Assembly: GCA_014706295.1 (NCBI GenBank)
Contig: JACSVZ010000015.1
Coordinates: forward strand, 60,447,535 to 60,511,534
Reading direction: 5' to 3'
DNA length: 64,000 bases
Source of the DNA: Lycocorax pyrrhopterus obiensis
Taxonomy: Eukaryota > Chordata > Aves > Passeriformes > Paradisaeidae
Position numbers and translations under genes: made by a program. The notes under the pieces were generated by a model that saw nothing but the letters and a program-made list of their open reading frames with translations, did not search any database and was not told the origin of the DNA. This document shows positions 48,701 through 60,400 of the stretch, piece by piece. The stretch's first letter is position 1. Each line of letters opens with the position of its first letter.

Positions 48701-51700
48701 GAGTGCTGTTCATTCTTCCCAAAATTCTTAGTTTAAAAAATATTTTAATCACACGAACTCATATTAAAAACATATGTACAAGGCAACCTTATGAGCTGCT
48801 TTTCACATCTACATTTTTTTTGTGCAGTCAACAAATTTCATGCAGCACTGCTTGTTTTCATCATCTCCAAATCTCACAAAATTTCCCAGTAATCTAATTT
48901 TGTCAGACTTAATGATGAGATTTTCCACTGTAAAGTTCAGATTTTCAGGAGTTTTGAATAATTAACAAGCCAGGTGTGTGCTATAAACATGACTTGGAAA
49001 CTCACAGACTCATCCCTGTGACAGTTTAAGACCAAACAAAGCCAACCATCATTAGAAGACACTTGGAGTTAAACTTATGTGCACATATCACAACTTGGAA
49101 GCAGTAAATCTTACTCACTTTGAGCAGGTTCTGTGTAGCCTCATTGTACTTCTGATGAAGTAGAACCTGCAACTCCAGAATAAATTCCTGGTACTGGACC
49201 CGTTGTTCTTCTGTGATCTCATTTGGTGATGCCTCCAATAAAAGAAACTCCAACTTCTCAATTAACTAGGAGACATTTATATGGGAAAAGTTTTGACACC
49301 ATCTTTAACATATTGTGTGTTCTGTCATAAAAAATGAGGCAAACCTACTTCCTTTGTACCTAAACAGATCTTGGTCACAAAAATAACTTTTTTTTTAATA
49401 GACAGATAGGAAATCTAACTCAGAACCAAACCAGCCCAATGAAACTTGTACTACACATGCAACTCTCCCCCCTGCCAGTTTCTAGAAGAGCCCATTTAAC
49501 TTTCTGAAAAACACCACAAAGTCAGCATAGCTGAAACTAAAATCCTGAATTTACAGAGCAGGCACAGATAAAATTGCTTCACAAGCTATCCATGGCTGGT
49601 GACTCCTGTTGATAAAAATCAATTCTGGGAACTTCTGCTCTTACATGACATTTTACTGGCTCAAGTGTTCCAAAATGAGACTGTTGTCCACCAAAGCATT
49701 TATATCTGACATGAGCTTGTATGCTCTGGTTTCAAATGGAAGGGAATATGGGTGTTGGAATGCTAGACCTCAGTGTAGAAACACAGCACACAAATCCCTT
49801 AAATGCATATTTAAAGTCAATACACATCTTCTTTGGGGTTAACAATAAATCTGTAATTAAAGAAAAATATAAAAATTGAAGAAAAACTTTTAAGTGTTGA
49901 AGGTTACAGCCTTTCAGTCATTCGGCCACAAGAAAAGGGAAAATAGAGTTAGAGAGGGCTGTTAAGGATATGTTAAGCTTAAACTGAAATACACCATTTT
50001 AACACTTACCTTTAGCACCACTTCCCCCTTCTCCATCACAAGCTGAACGCCCTCATCTTGGTCTTCACGCCACAAGCTCATGAAAGTGTTCATTTCCTGG
50101 GGTACAGTGGGGTCAGGACTCCCATCACAGCTGAGGTAATGCTCCCACTGCAGAAGAGTTCAGAGAAAAGTGAATACAGCTGTGCTGCACACTGCTATTA
50201 CAAGAAAAAGGAGGATTCTGAAAGAAAAATATATTATTGTGACGAATTCACACCTGCATCTGAACAGGATTCTAACACCAACTGGTTTATTATCCCCATG
50301 CCAAGAAAAAAAGGTTTACTTTGATATTAATGTGTTAAGACGCTTCTGCCCACCTCACACTTGCTGTTTATACTTATTTATCAGTGGGTTCTGCTCTGCT
50401 CCACAAAAGCAATGAATTCAGTACCTGCCACATGGGAGGGCTGGAATAACAAAATGACTGAGAACAGAAACAAGGAAGGTGCAGGTGGAAGAGGCAGGTG
50501 GGTCTCAGATCAGATTCTGCCAAGAAAACTGAAAATTCCTACTCTGGCACTAAAGTTGATTAAGAGCCTCTAGTACAACATGTTTAACTCCTCCTTTCTC
50601 TGCCTCTGAAGGAGATTTCCTCTCCCTTACCAGCATCAATTCTCCTGTTGCAGAAACCTCTGGTAGGAATGTGAAATCCTAGATTAGGGGTTTTTATAAA
50701 AATAATTTTATTTTCAAATCAATTCTTGGTCATTCCTGTAAGTGGTGGAAAGAAAAAATCAGTGGCAGACTAAACCCACTTAATGCCAAACATAAGCCTA
50801 ACACTGGCTCATGGGATCAATTTATCACCCATAATGGAATTTTTTCATCCATATAATAGGATATTAAGGAAACACTGCCCTCTTGTTTGCTGTGAAGATT
50901 AATAACCCCCTGTTACGGGAGACTGCATTACAAAGGAAAATGGATCTTTTAAAGCAAAAGCACTTACAGGATTGCATTCCCAACCACTTCCATCAGCATT
51001 CCCACTGACTTCCAACAAAGCAGCAATAGGGGAGTGCTGAGTGCAAACAAACTCCTGTATAAAAGACTGATCAATTTTCAGTAATAAGACAACTGATTTC
51101 TTTTTTTCACATCTTTGCACTTAAAAGAGAGCTTCACTTTTATCATCGCATCCTTAGAAGTAACAGCGCTTTTTTTGAGAAAAAGGATAAATTTCATGGT
51201 AAGTTGTAAATGCATCTCTTCATCTGAACTGGAATTGTTCAGAAATAGATGTGGAAACTCAGCATTTGGTATTATGTATTTCTTTTGCCATAAATAATCT
51301 TAGACTAACAGAAACTCTGGTATTTCCCATAACCTACCAGTGTTTTATCAGACTTATTTTAAAATCAATAGTTCTATTTTGTCAAATTTTGGCAATGATC
51401 ACAAGCTGTAACAGGGAAATACCAATTGCATTTAGAGAAAAATTGTTATAGTGAGAGTGGTAAAGCTGTCAAAGATGCTGTGGTACCTCCAACTTTTAAA
51501 TATCTCAAAACCCAACTGAGCACCTCGATTTAACTTCAGACTTTGCCCTGCTTGGTGCAGGAGGCTGAACTACAGCAATTTCAGAAGTCCTCTCTAACAT
51601 GATTTAGCCTATGATTCTGAAGCTGTTCTGCAGAGGCTTTAAAAAGGATTAAGCAACACACAAGACAAAGAGAAAATCCTTGTGTCCTCCACCCTGTAGG

Positions 51701-54700
51701 ATATTAAACCTTTGGTTCCTTACCTGACCAAATCTCATTATCAGACTGTTACTAAATTATGTGTCTGCAAGATTCACAAGAGTGAAATCTACTACTGTAT
51801 TTCCACACCTCACCACTTAAAATCTAACTTGACAGGTACATAATGCCATTGGGTGATGATTCAGCCACCATGGATGTCACCCTAAACTGCAGACATCAAC
51901 TTTTAGCTGCATTTTCATCTGTTTCCAGCCCCGACCTGGGTTTGTGCCATGTCCTTCAAAAACCTGGCAAACCTCTCTCTGAGTGATGACCTGGGATATC
52001 CAGGAACCACTGAAACAAATGTTCTACAGAATTTATTTTTAAGCCCTGGCAGAACTTTTTTTGGTCAAATGGTTAAAAGCAGAATGAATCAAAGAAATAG
52101 AAGAGGAAAAACAGATACCAGAGCATCAGAAATGACAATTCCTTGTGACTCTTGGGGTAAGGTGTGGGACATTGATACTTTGATCACCAAACAGGCTCCT
52201 CTTTGCCCACATTTCTTTTCTGTGTGCTCCAAAGTAAAGATAAGAGAGTGAGCATGGCCTGTCACTGCTTTGAGATGGAATTTGAAATGCTGTCATAGCA
52301 CACACCTACATTCAAGAACTGGAAACTCCTAAAGTCTCTTCCTTGCCAAACCTCTGGGCAGATTTTGGCAAGAAAGCTTACCTTGGCTTGCTCTCTGTGA
52401 TCCATTTTCCACTGCTGTGCAGAAAGAAACTTCTGTTCCAGTGATTTAAGTTCTGCTAGTTCAGACTCCCTCGCTCCTTGATACTGTTAAAAAATACATA
52501 TATATATATGTCAAACAGAGCAGTTAAATATTTTGGCTTACTTCTTACAATTATTTTACACAGAAGAAACAAATTCGGGGTATTTGAATGAGTTATTATT
52601 TAAACAAATCCAAACACTGAAAACTTGCTTTTTTTAATGAAACATCCAATCGAGAAGACTGCAGTAGTTTGCAATATGTTATTGTCATCACATTAGCTGC
52701 TGAGCCATATGATAAACATAATATGACATATGATTGTAACCTCTCACTTCAACAGTTTCCATATCAGCATCCTGGAGCCAGCTCTAATGGGAGCTGCTAA
52801 AAAATGTAAGCATAATCTGGAAAAAGTGTGCAAGATTATTTTATTTTTTCCCTTTTAATTTCTATTATTTTAAGTTCATCTTCTTCCTAGGAGGAAAAAA
52901 AATATTCTGTGAATCACAGGAGGAGTAGACTAGAGTGACTCTTGAAAAATAAAAAAAATAGTTTGTTGTAAATCTCTTTTTTTTCCTTTTTAAACACAAA
53001 CATATTTATCTATTACAAATCAGTTTTTGTTCTGACTGCCAGTCTTTTCAGAAAAATAAATATACACAGGCTAATACACACATATATATGTACAAACACA
53101 AATCACTGTATCTGCCCCAACAGGAAAGCAATTAAGGAATTTGTACCAAATAGCCTCATGGGGAACACAAAAAATGCATTCAATTGAAAGCACAGTGGAA
53201 ATGGGGGAAAAAAAAAAAAAGCATTTAATCAAACTGAAGAATCACATATCACAAAAATTCATGTATTTAAACTTATACAAACTGGAAAATTTCTTCAATC
53301 TTGTTCCCAACAATAAGTACATAAGGAAATTCATTCCTATTGTCCCACTAAATTTACTAAATTTTTGATGTTTTACAGGCCTTGTCTCAAGTTTAGAAAT
53401 AGGATTAGATTTATTCATTGAGTAAAAAACTAACCTTTTCCTCAAGCTTTTTCAAGTGCTCTCGTTCAAGTCTCTCCTTTTCAAGCCTTTCTGCTTCTTC
53501 TAGTTCAGCTTGTAATTGGGCATCAGCTGAGGATTGGGAAAGAGATCAGGGGCATAACTATGCCTTCCTAAATAAAATCTAAAAAATGATCTGGTTCTTA
53601 GCCATAACGACAAAACCACCATAAAATGAGCAACATAAATGTTTATCTTTCACTGCACAGAAATCTCCCACATGAAGATTGATTCGAATTAATTTGAATA
53701 GTACTAAAACACACTGTCTGTGGCACTACTCCTATCAGTCTGTGAGGATAAAAGTGGATACAAGGACCAGCAAGTGCAGCAGCAGGAGTGCTCTCTCCAT
53801 CTACAGCTTCAATGGACACAGGTTCTCAATCCAAAGTCTTGGGGGAAACTCAGTGCTTTAATCCCAAATTCCTCTTCTCCTTTCCTACAACCAGTGGTTT
53901 CCTACAATTTCAATTTTTCAGCTGTTTGTTCATTGAAATGCTCTTCAGGATCTGCTACTCCACAGTTCTGGCTTCTCTTTGCTGTCATAGGGACTAGAAA
54001 ATTAGAGAGGGTGTGATAACTAAAACAGATTCAACCTCTAAGCCTTTAGTCTAAGATGGCACAGCCTGTGCCTCAATCCAGATGTTCCCAAATAGTGACT
54101 TGATGTCATCACCTACAAGTAAATCATGTCAAGTGTGGGTGGTGCACTGAGGCAAGAGCAGCAGCAGTTTCCAAATCTGCCTGTGCTCACCTGAGCTGTC
54201 ACTCGCACCACAAAAGCTTACCAGTGATTAGCAGTGACTTATTGGCAGTCACAGCATGCCCAAGCACCCACCAGGATGGATTAATGGCAAGTTAATTCTT
54301 CCCAACTTCCTAACTGCAGTAGGAGTAACTAGAGAAGAGAGTATTGCTCTGACAGGGAAGTGAGATGCAGCATCAAGGAACAGGGAATTTGGCCCACACC
54401 AGAAAAGAGGGAGGAATCATTTGTATTTGTGAAACAGAGAGAGCAATTCACATCTAGTTCAAGATGTCACTTTCTGTCCATTTATTTAAAATATGATTTA
54501 TCCATCATATTCCCTCTAAATGAAGTGCACGGTACCTTTGCCTTTCTGCTTCCCTTCCTTTCCTTTCTTCGGTTTTCCATCTTTAGTTTTGCCATTGGAC
54601 TTCATGTTTGCAATAAGGGAGAAGAAAACAAATGTCAGTATTATTTTAATACAGTTTGGCACTTCCATAACTCTGTAACTTTGCCCTTCTCATGTGATCC

Positions 54701-57509
54701 CTGAATTAAGATTTTACACAGCCAAAGAAGGCCCCAGAATAGTAATGCACATCCTGGACTCAATTTTCTTCTCATTTTTATGATAAGCTCTTACAATCAA
54801 TATTTTATTCTTTGCTAGACATTCCCAAACACAGCCACAACAGGAGAGCATTAAAATCTTCTGGTTTAATGTAAAAATTGAATAACAGGCAGATCTGCTA
54901 GGAAAGTAGATGCTACAACTTCAAACATTTTAGGAAATACCGGAAAATGTATTTTGGGACAAGCGTGGCATTTAGAAGCATCTAATTCACAAGACAAAAT
55001 AGCAAAGAGTTCTCTTTTCCATTATAAAATCTTCACTGCAACTCCAGACAGTTCACTGTTCACCTCCAGCCTAATCCTAGAATAACTATCTTTTAAATTT
55101 GGCGTTCTCAGAAATTATCTGACCAGTGCTCCTTCTTCACACACCAAGTGTGTTACAAATACTCTTATTTCACACTTTGATTTCGACTATCATATATTCA
55201 GATATAAATAACTACTTGTTCACTTCACACTACTTGGCATGGCAATAAATACATACTTAATGCAACTCTGAGTACAGAGATTACCATGAAGCTGGGACAA
55301 ATACAATGGTGACAATTAAGTGTCACCAGAGTCTGAGTGCATCCTATCACATTTGTTACCAAAGCATTTATTTGCAAAATGATCCCAAAATAGTCAGTAA
55401 AACCCACACTTCTACTCATGAGGATTTCAGGGAAGAATTTTTTCTTTTCACTTTGATAAATAAATAAATGATTAAACCGAAAATGGAAAATCTGCTTGTT
55501 TCAATTACTTGCAATCATGTTTTAGTCAACTTCTTTTCACATTCCTATGACTGAACAGAGCACTGAGAAGAGTGAGATGCACAGCTAGGGAGGAGTAGAT
55601 AAATTCATTATCACTGAATTTAGAATAATCCACAGGATAAATTTTTGCAACCCAGTTTCCCGTGGACTTCTGCCTGTTGTCCCTTCACCTCTCCATTCTG
55701 TGTCCAGCCTATGGCTCAAATAACAGAATCCCAGAACCATTCAGGTTGGAAAAGACCTCCAAGCTCATCGAGTCCAAGCTGCACCTGATGCCCACATTGT
55801 CACCCAGCCCAGAGCACTGAGTGCCACATCCAGTCATTCCCTGGACACCTCCAGGGATGGGGACTCCAAACCTCCCTGGCCAGCCCCTTCCAGTGCTTAA
55901 CAACCCTTTCATGACGAAATTCCTCCTGATATCCAACCTGAACCTCCCTGGCACAGCTTGAGGCCGTTCCTCTCGTCCTGTCCCTTGTTCCCTGAGAGCA
56001 GAGCCCAACTTCCCCCTGCTGCCCCCTCCTGTCAAGGAGTTGTGGAGAGCCAGAAGGTCCTCCCTGAGCCTCCTTTTCTCCAGGCTGAGCCCCCCCAGCT
56101 GCTCCTGGTGCTCCAGCCCCTTCCCCAGCTCCGTTCCCTTCTCTGGACACGCTCCAGCCCCTCAATGTCCATCTTGCAGTGAGGGGCCCAGAACTGGACA
56201 CAGCACTCGAGGTGTGGCCCCACCAGTGCCCAGCGCAGGGGGACAGTCACTGCCCTGGCCCTGCTGCCACCCCACGGCTGGACAGAGCCAGGACCCTGTC
56301 CCTCTGCCTGGACACCCGTTGCCAAGCCAAACAAGCAGTGGCAGCACTGGCTACGCTCTCTCCAGCAGTGCTGCAGGAACACTTGGCCTCCTTGCAAAAG
56401 GCACAAAAGCTCGGTGTCCTGGAGACGCCTCTTCCTCCTTCAAATTCAATTAACTCTGAGCTCAGGAAAAAACAAAAAAATCAGATAAAAAAATAAACAC
56501 AACAGTGAACTACAGCATGTTTCTGCCTACCTACCGGTTTTTTCGGTTTTGGACCCTAAAAGATCAGAGGGGGAAAAAAAACAGGAAAAGGAACATCAGA
56601 CAACAGGGTATCAGCTAAAAAGGAATAATTACAAAAATACTACTCTTCTGTTAAAATCAGATATGATCATCTATTGAAAAACTATAACGACAATAATTTC
56701 AATATTGTAGAAAATTAACTAACACATGACTCTGGACCATCATAATTTATCAGGCTAGACTACACTTATGATAATAGAAGAACATCTGCTTCTTCTCACA
56801 GTTAAAAAAGCTAATGTACATCACATGTGTAATTCAGTGTGAGACATTCAGTAAAATATTTTTTTCAGTGTTTTCTGAACTCATCAGCTGTGTGCCATTC
56901 CAAACAACACTAAATTACATCATGCAATTACCTAGAACACAAGAGAAACACCACCAAGCTTTTTGTCATTCATAGGGAAACTTCACTTGGAGAAACATAA
57001 ACTGGGGGAATTCTCCAAACGACTACAGGAAATAAGAACCGATTCCACAAAGCCAAACATCCAACGGAAAATCCTTTCCTTACCAATTACTTTTTCCGCG
57101 CAACGTCTAAATACTACCATGTGAATTTGCATAAATGCAGAGGGATTAATGACCCCCGGGGGAATATTCCCTGCGGGGCGGAGAAGGGGGAAGAAGGAGA
57201 AGAGAGGCTGAGAATGAAGTTTGTTACCACAGACAGAGCCATTCTGGCAACAAAGTCCGAGCCACCTGCCGGCGGGTTCCACACGGAGCAACCACAGCAG
57301 CAAACCACGGCACAAGGACTTACACCGCGGCTCACACGAAAGATAACGCGTCCTTCAGGTGCTTGTTTCAGCCTTAAAGCCTTTCTGCCACCTGCTGGTA
57401 CTTTAGTAGCTAACAAGGAACATCCCGCTTTACTCCACCACCTCATCCTTCCCCTCTCCAGCACCTAACCCGTACGCCAGCCCACGCCGCCCCTTCCCCG
57501 CCGCACCAT
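39744..57509 (-). CDS. DNAI7: Dynein axonemal intermediate chain 7 (CASC1/LAS1)
   Basis: In transcript order the exons are: inferred start codon at 57509-57507 (or in its duplicate at 57577-57575), then 56555-56535, 54599-54536, 53526-53435, 52483-52382, 50147-50010, 49265-49119, 48091-47988, 46902-46623, 44866-44761, 43148-42991, 42275-42131, 41874-41660, 41074-40907, 40720-40607 and 40019-39744. All phases agree, giving about 710 residues (human about 716). The N-terminus is Lys/Gly-rich (GPKPKKP, GKPKKGKEGKQKGKG), then a charged coiled coil (about 30-90). The CASC1 N-terminal region has HYLSCDGSPDPTVPQEMNTF (about 97-116) and SIAVRVLHTRYDHVSPL; a Glu-rich linker covers about 270-355. The C-terminal domain has GGVYHIDALQLPPQ, WRTDGISNITYEAQEKSITF, QDAHLNLPYQAWELQP and EFHSTLYHMLKDFASNEAM. 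These match mammalian CASC1 closely. It belongs to the axonemal dynein machinery of motile cilia. The exact start exon is the only weak point; ATG at 54605 is an alternative. Confidence 0.96.
44505..44700 (-). mobile_element. CR1 LINE fragment in a DNAI7 intron
   Basis: Inverted CR1 3' end: ATCATGGAATGGCCTGGGCG, GACACCTTCCAATATCCCAG, then the reverse of the 'GCCCAGAGAAGCTGTGGCTGCC' landmark, ending in CATCCTCACAGGGAAGAATT. It is transcribed in the sense direction within DNAI7 and ends 60 bases before the exon at 44761-44866 (its downstream side in + coordinates). Confidence 0.9.
45815..45935 (+). mobile_element. CR1 LINE 3'-end fragment in a DNAI7 intron
   Basis: GGGGTTCGATCCCTGCATGG followed by GTTGGACTCAAGGATCCTTG and GGTCCCTTCCCACTCAGAAT, then ATCCTGTGAA, which is the 3' end of an older CR1 subfamily. 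The TTCGATCC string is part of this element and is not a tRNA B box in context. Confidence 0.75.
51480..51622 (+). mobile_element. Old CR1 LINE 3'-end fragment in a DNAI7 intron
   Basis: A decayed version of the CR1 terminus: CCTGCTTGGTGCAGGAGGCT, then AGAAGTCCTCTCTAACATGA, then CCTATGATTCTGAAG. Divergence is much greater than in the copies at 2066 or 35755. Confidence 0.65.
52497..52511. repeat. (TA)n dinucleotide tract near a DNAI7 acceptor
   Basis: A short run of TA/CA dinucleotides lies about 15 bases upstream of the DNAI7 exon that ends at 52483 (in - strand sense). It is close to the polypyrimidine region of that acceptor. Confidence 0.6.
55715..56400 (-). mobile_element. CR1 LINE, about 650 bp, in a DNAI7 intron
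   Basis: Begins with the inverted CR1 tail (AACAGAATCCCAGAACCATT, CAGGTTGGAAAAGACCTCCA) and runs back through ATGGGGACTCCAAACCTCC, GTTCCTCTCGTCCTGTCCC, CTCCAGCCCCTCAATGTCC and CCAGAACTGGACACAGCAC. The far end near 56300-56400 is decayed. Overlapping open frames on both strands are remnants. It lies in the intron between the 7-residue exon 2 (56535-56555) and exon 3. Confidence 0.92.
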
Positions 57510-57870
57510 GTCCCTCAGCGGGCCGCGCTGCCTCCGGCCGTCCCCCAGCCCACGCCGCCCCTTCCCCGCCGCACCATGTCCCTCAGCGGGCCGCGCTGCC
57601 TCCGGCCGCCCCCGCGTCCCTCAGGCTCCCGAACCCGCAGAGCCCCACACGCCCCGCCCGGCAGCCCCGGGGGGAGGGGCGGCGCGCATGCGCAGCTCCG
57701 GCCGGGCGCGCTCCCAGCGCTGCCGTAAAGCGGCGCCGCGGCGGGTCCCGGAGGGAGCGGGTGAGATTCCGATCCGGCCTTCCCGAGATCCGCGGGGAAC
57801 CGGGGATGGCTCCGGGGGCAGCGGGGCGGGAGGCAGAGCCAGGGGGAGGTGGCGGCCCGAGGAGGCCGGC
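57420..57870. promoter_or_regulatory. Divergent CpG-island promoter of DNAI7 (-) and ETFRF1 (+)
   Basis: A dense GC and CpG block with GGGGCGG/CCGCCC boxes separates the 5' ends of DNAI7 (leftward) and ETFRF1 (rightward). A consensus donor (GAGCGG|GTGAGA) after 57760 probably ends a non-coding first exon of ETFRF1. GGCGCGCATGCGCA at about 57680 contains the NRF1-type palindrome GCGCATGCGC, a motif common at mitochondrial-gene and bidirectional promoters. The head-to-head DNAI7/ETFRF1 arrangement is also that of the human locus. Confidence 0.8.
57478..57613. repeat. 68-bp perfect tandem duplication in the divergent promoter
   Basis: Two adjacent copies, 57478-57545 and 57546-57613, share CAGCCCACGCCGCCCC, GCACCATGTCCCTCAGCG and GCCTCCGGCCG at a constant offset of 68. 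By eye the copies are identical up to their last few bases. Each holds, on the - strand, GGGACATGGTGCGG, the candidate DNAI7 start codon next to a GT donor, so the inferred first exon end is present twice. Confidence 0.93.
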
Positions 57871-57917
57871 GGGTCCCTCAGCGGGAGCTGGATTGGATTC
57901 CAGTCGCTTGTGATTTG

Positions 57918-58075
57918 GTTTTGGCTGCCCCGTCCCTGGGAGTGTTCAGGGCCAGGTTGGACGGGACTCGGGGCAAGCTGGGACAGTGGAAGGTGTCCCT
58001 GCCCACGGCAGGGGGCTGGGACGAGATGATCTCTAAGGTCCCTTCCAAGCCAGGCCATTCTGTGATTTTGTGTTT
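57918..58075 (+). mobile_element. CR1 LINE 3'-end fragment in ETFRF1 intron 1
   Basis: TTTTGGCTGCCCCGTCCCTG, GTTCAGGGCCAGGTTGGACG, GGAAGGTGTCCCTGCCCACG and the tail GGTCCCTTCCAAGCCAGGCC ATTCTGTGATTTTGTG. It lies within 50 bp of the CpG island and in sense orientation to ETFRF1. Confidence 0.92.
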
Positions 58076-58199
58076 ACAGAAATAAAAATCAGTTACTTTA
58101 TCTCTTATCCTTGCGTTTTGCCAGCGCACACTGGACTCAATTTGTAATGCACCTAAACAGTCCTTAAAAAAGCAAAATTTATGAACGCGACAGTTGCAG

Positions 58200-58400
58200 G
58201 AATATACATGTATGTGTATAAAATGGATATATCTATATATAAAACATAGAAATATGTAATACATAAATATATATGGAGATATAAATATAATTCTATCAAA
58301 ATATGTTACTATAAACACTGCTATATGAATATATAAAATATATAAATATGTATTCTATTTATATATCTTTACCACTTTATATATATAAAGATACAGTCTT
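58200..58400. repeat. AT-rich (TATA/ATAA) low-complexity block
   Basis: About 200 bases made of TATATA, ATAAATAT and TATAAAA units, in ETFRF1 intron 1 between the CR1 fragment and the first coding exon. No gene or transposon terminus is visible in it. Confidence 0.8.
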
Positions 58401-58770
58401 TTAGCAGACCATAGAAGCAGCCAGGCCAGCGGGTATAGAACTGTAAGGGTGTGAGAAAGCAGCCAGTGAACAGCACAAAGTGTCCCAGTAGCTGAAAGTT
58501 TTTAGAAGTTTCTTGTTTTCTGTTTGAGGGGGGAGGGAAGAAGACAATGAGAAGCTAAATGGAATAAAAAGTAAGGAAGAAAAAAATAGAGGAGACAGAG
58601 TAGAACCAGAATTAGAGCAAACGGGGCTCAGTAGGATACAGAAGTTTTAGGAAGGCTGAGGCGGTGATTTGCTGACTCCCACAGAAGGCTAATGTCAAAC
58701 TGATTATCCTTCAGGTAACAAAACCCAAACAAACAAATCACACAAGGACAGAGTTCACCGAAATGTGACA

Positions 58771-59134
58771 ATGGCCAATTCTTTAAGAGGTGAAGTGGTG
58801 AAACTGTACAAAAATGTAAGTGTCTTAAATGCCACCAGCACTTTCCTTAACCAGAAAATGAACTGCCTTTCACCATGCGCTCAGTTAATTAAAAATATGT
58901 TATTCTTTTCTCTCCAAGCTGCTGTACCTTGGAAGGGAGTATCCCAAAGGAGCAGACTACTTCAGACGCCGTTTGAAAGCAGCTTTTCTAAAAAACAAAG
59001 ATGAGACAGACCCTGAAAAAATTAAGCAACTGATTGCCCGGGGAGAATTTGTTGTAAAGGAGCTGGAGGCTTTGTACTTCCTGAGGAAATACCGAGCCAT
59101 GAAGCAGCGCTACTACAGCGATGACAAGCCCTGA
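58771..59134 (+). CDS. ETFRF1: Electron transfer flavoprotein regulatory factor 1 (LYRM5)
   Basis: Two coding exons, 58771-58815 (ATG…AAAAAT|GTAAGT) and 58919-59134 (CTCCAAG|CTGCTG…TGA), encode 86 residues; human is close to 90. The N-terminus [15 protein letters not shown] with [15 protein letters not shown] forms the LYR-family motif, with K in place of the R as I recall for human ETFRF1. The end is [20 protein letters not shown]. It is a small helical mitochondrial matrix protein that binds electron transfer flavoprotein and promotes loss of its FAD, lowering fatty-acid and amino-acid electron flow. An ATG at 58763 is followed at once by TGA, so 58771 is the start. Its non-coding first exon lies in the promoter shared with DNAI7. 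Confidence 0.97.
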
Positions 59135-59170
59135 CTGTGCCTGTAACCACACACACCCAGGAAAGGTAAC

Positions 59171-59176
59171 AATAAA
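59171..59176 (+). terminator. ETFRF1: Polyadenylation signal of ETFRF1
   Basis: AATAAA 37 bases after the ETFRF1 stop codon, giving a very short 3' UTR if used. No other AATAAA is seen close by on this strand. Confidence 0.6.
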
Positions 59177-59554
59177 AGAGCTCTAACTGCAAAGAAGTGA
59201 AATGTAAATCCTTCCAACCCCTCTAGAGCAGAAATCAGGGAGCTGCTTCCCCACCAGGAGTCGCTTGAAGGGTTTGGGGTGTGCAGTTTATGGGTAATAG
59301 GTTTTCCTCTGCTACTTTTGACTGCCTCAAACTAAAACTTAAGGTATGAAATTATTTTGCACAAAGGAGTGGTTGCACAGCCCTGTTGTGTCTCACTTCA
59401 ATGTATGCGTTGAACAGAAACTTTTCTTACCTCGTTGCTGTGTGTCTGGGTGTCAGTTCAAGGTGCTGTGCTTGTTCCTTGAAAGATGAACCTGATTTTA
59501 AAAATCCTCCACACTGAACAATCCATTTGTGCTGGAAATGAGCACCTTCTCAAA

Positions 59555-60080
59555 AGTGAAGTTCCCAGCCCTGGAGAGGGAGTGCTGTATTCAGTTCTGG
59601 TCCCCACAGTTCAGGAAAGACAAAAAGCTACTGGAGAGGATTAAGCAGAGGCCATAAACATGAGGGGTCTGGAGCATCTCTTATAAGGAGAGACTGCAGG
59701 AGCTGGGCCTGTTTAGTCCAGAGAAGAGAAGACTGAGTGGGGATCTCATTAATGCATATGAGTATCTCAAGGGTGGGTGCCAAGAGGACGGTGCCAGGCT
59801 CTTTTCAAGTGTGCCCAGCAACAGGACAAGGAGCAGTGGCCACAAACAGAATGCAAGAAGTTCCACCTCAGCATGAGGAAGAACTGTACTCTGAGGGTGG
59901 CAGAGCCCTGGAACAGCTGCCCAGGGAGGGCCTGGAGTCCCCCTCTCCAGGGACATCCCAAACCCACCTGCACATGCTCCTGTGTCACCTGCTCCAGGTG
60001 ACCCTGCCTGGGCAGGGGGGTGGGATTAAATGGTCTCCAGAGGTCCCTTCCAACCCCGACTATTCTGTGATTCTGTGAAA
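59555..60080 (+). mobile_element. CR1 LINE, about 520 bp, between ETFRF1 and KRAS
   Basis: Starts at CAGCCCTGGAGAGGGAGTGC / TTCAGTTCTGGTCCCCACAG and passes AGGAGCTGGGCCTGTTTAGT, GCATGAGGAAGAACTGTACT and GCTGCCCAGGGAGGGCCTGG. It ends GGTCCCTTCCAACCCCGACT ATTCTGTGATTCTGTGA. Frames open on both strands across it are remnants. Confidence 0.93.
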
Positions 60081-60400
60081 GTAAATTTTTAAAGCTTTTA
60101 ACCTCATCTGCTCAGCTTGCAGAGGCACCACCGTAGTGTGTCAGGGAGACAACTGTGGGGTCAGGAAAGGGGTGAGTTTGAACAATAGTGCTTTAAGCAC
60201 TTGGGCCCTGAAGGCAATTCCTGCTACTGCTGATTTCTGCTGTCGTGTAACTGCTGCAGCAGGAAGAGAAAACTTGATCTTTGCCCCTGGAAGAGAAGTT
60301 TGGCCATGGCTGTTTGCTCCAGGCTGTCTTTGTAGGCCTTGGCTCGACTCACACTTGTGTCAGAGCTGGTATCTGTAGGGTTGGTTGGTGTTTCCACCAA
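60081..60400. other. Spacer between ETFRF1 and KRAS, nothing recognised
   Basis: No exon, repeat family or RNA gene recognised. Confidence 0.4.

Noticed and set aside
57508..58029. 173-codon GC-rich open frame on the + strand in the divergent promoter
   Set aside because: It crosses the tandem duplication, the probable ETFRF1 exon 1 donor and a CR1 fragment; the product is repetitive Pro/Arg/Gly with no similarity.
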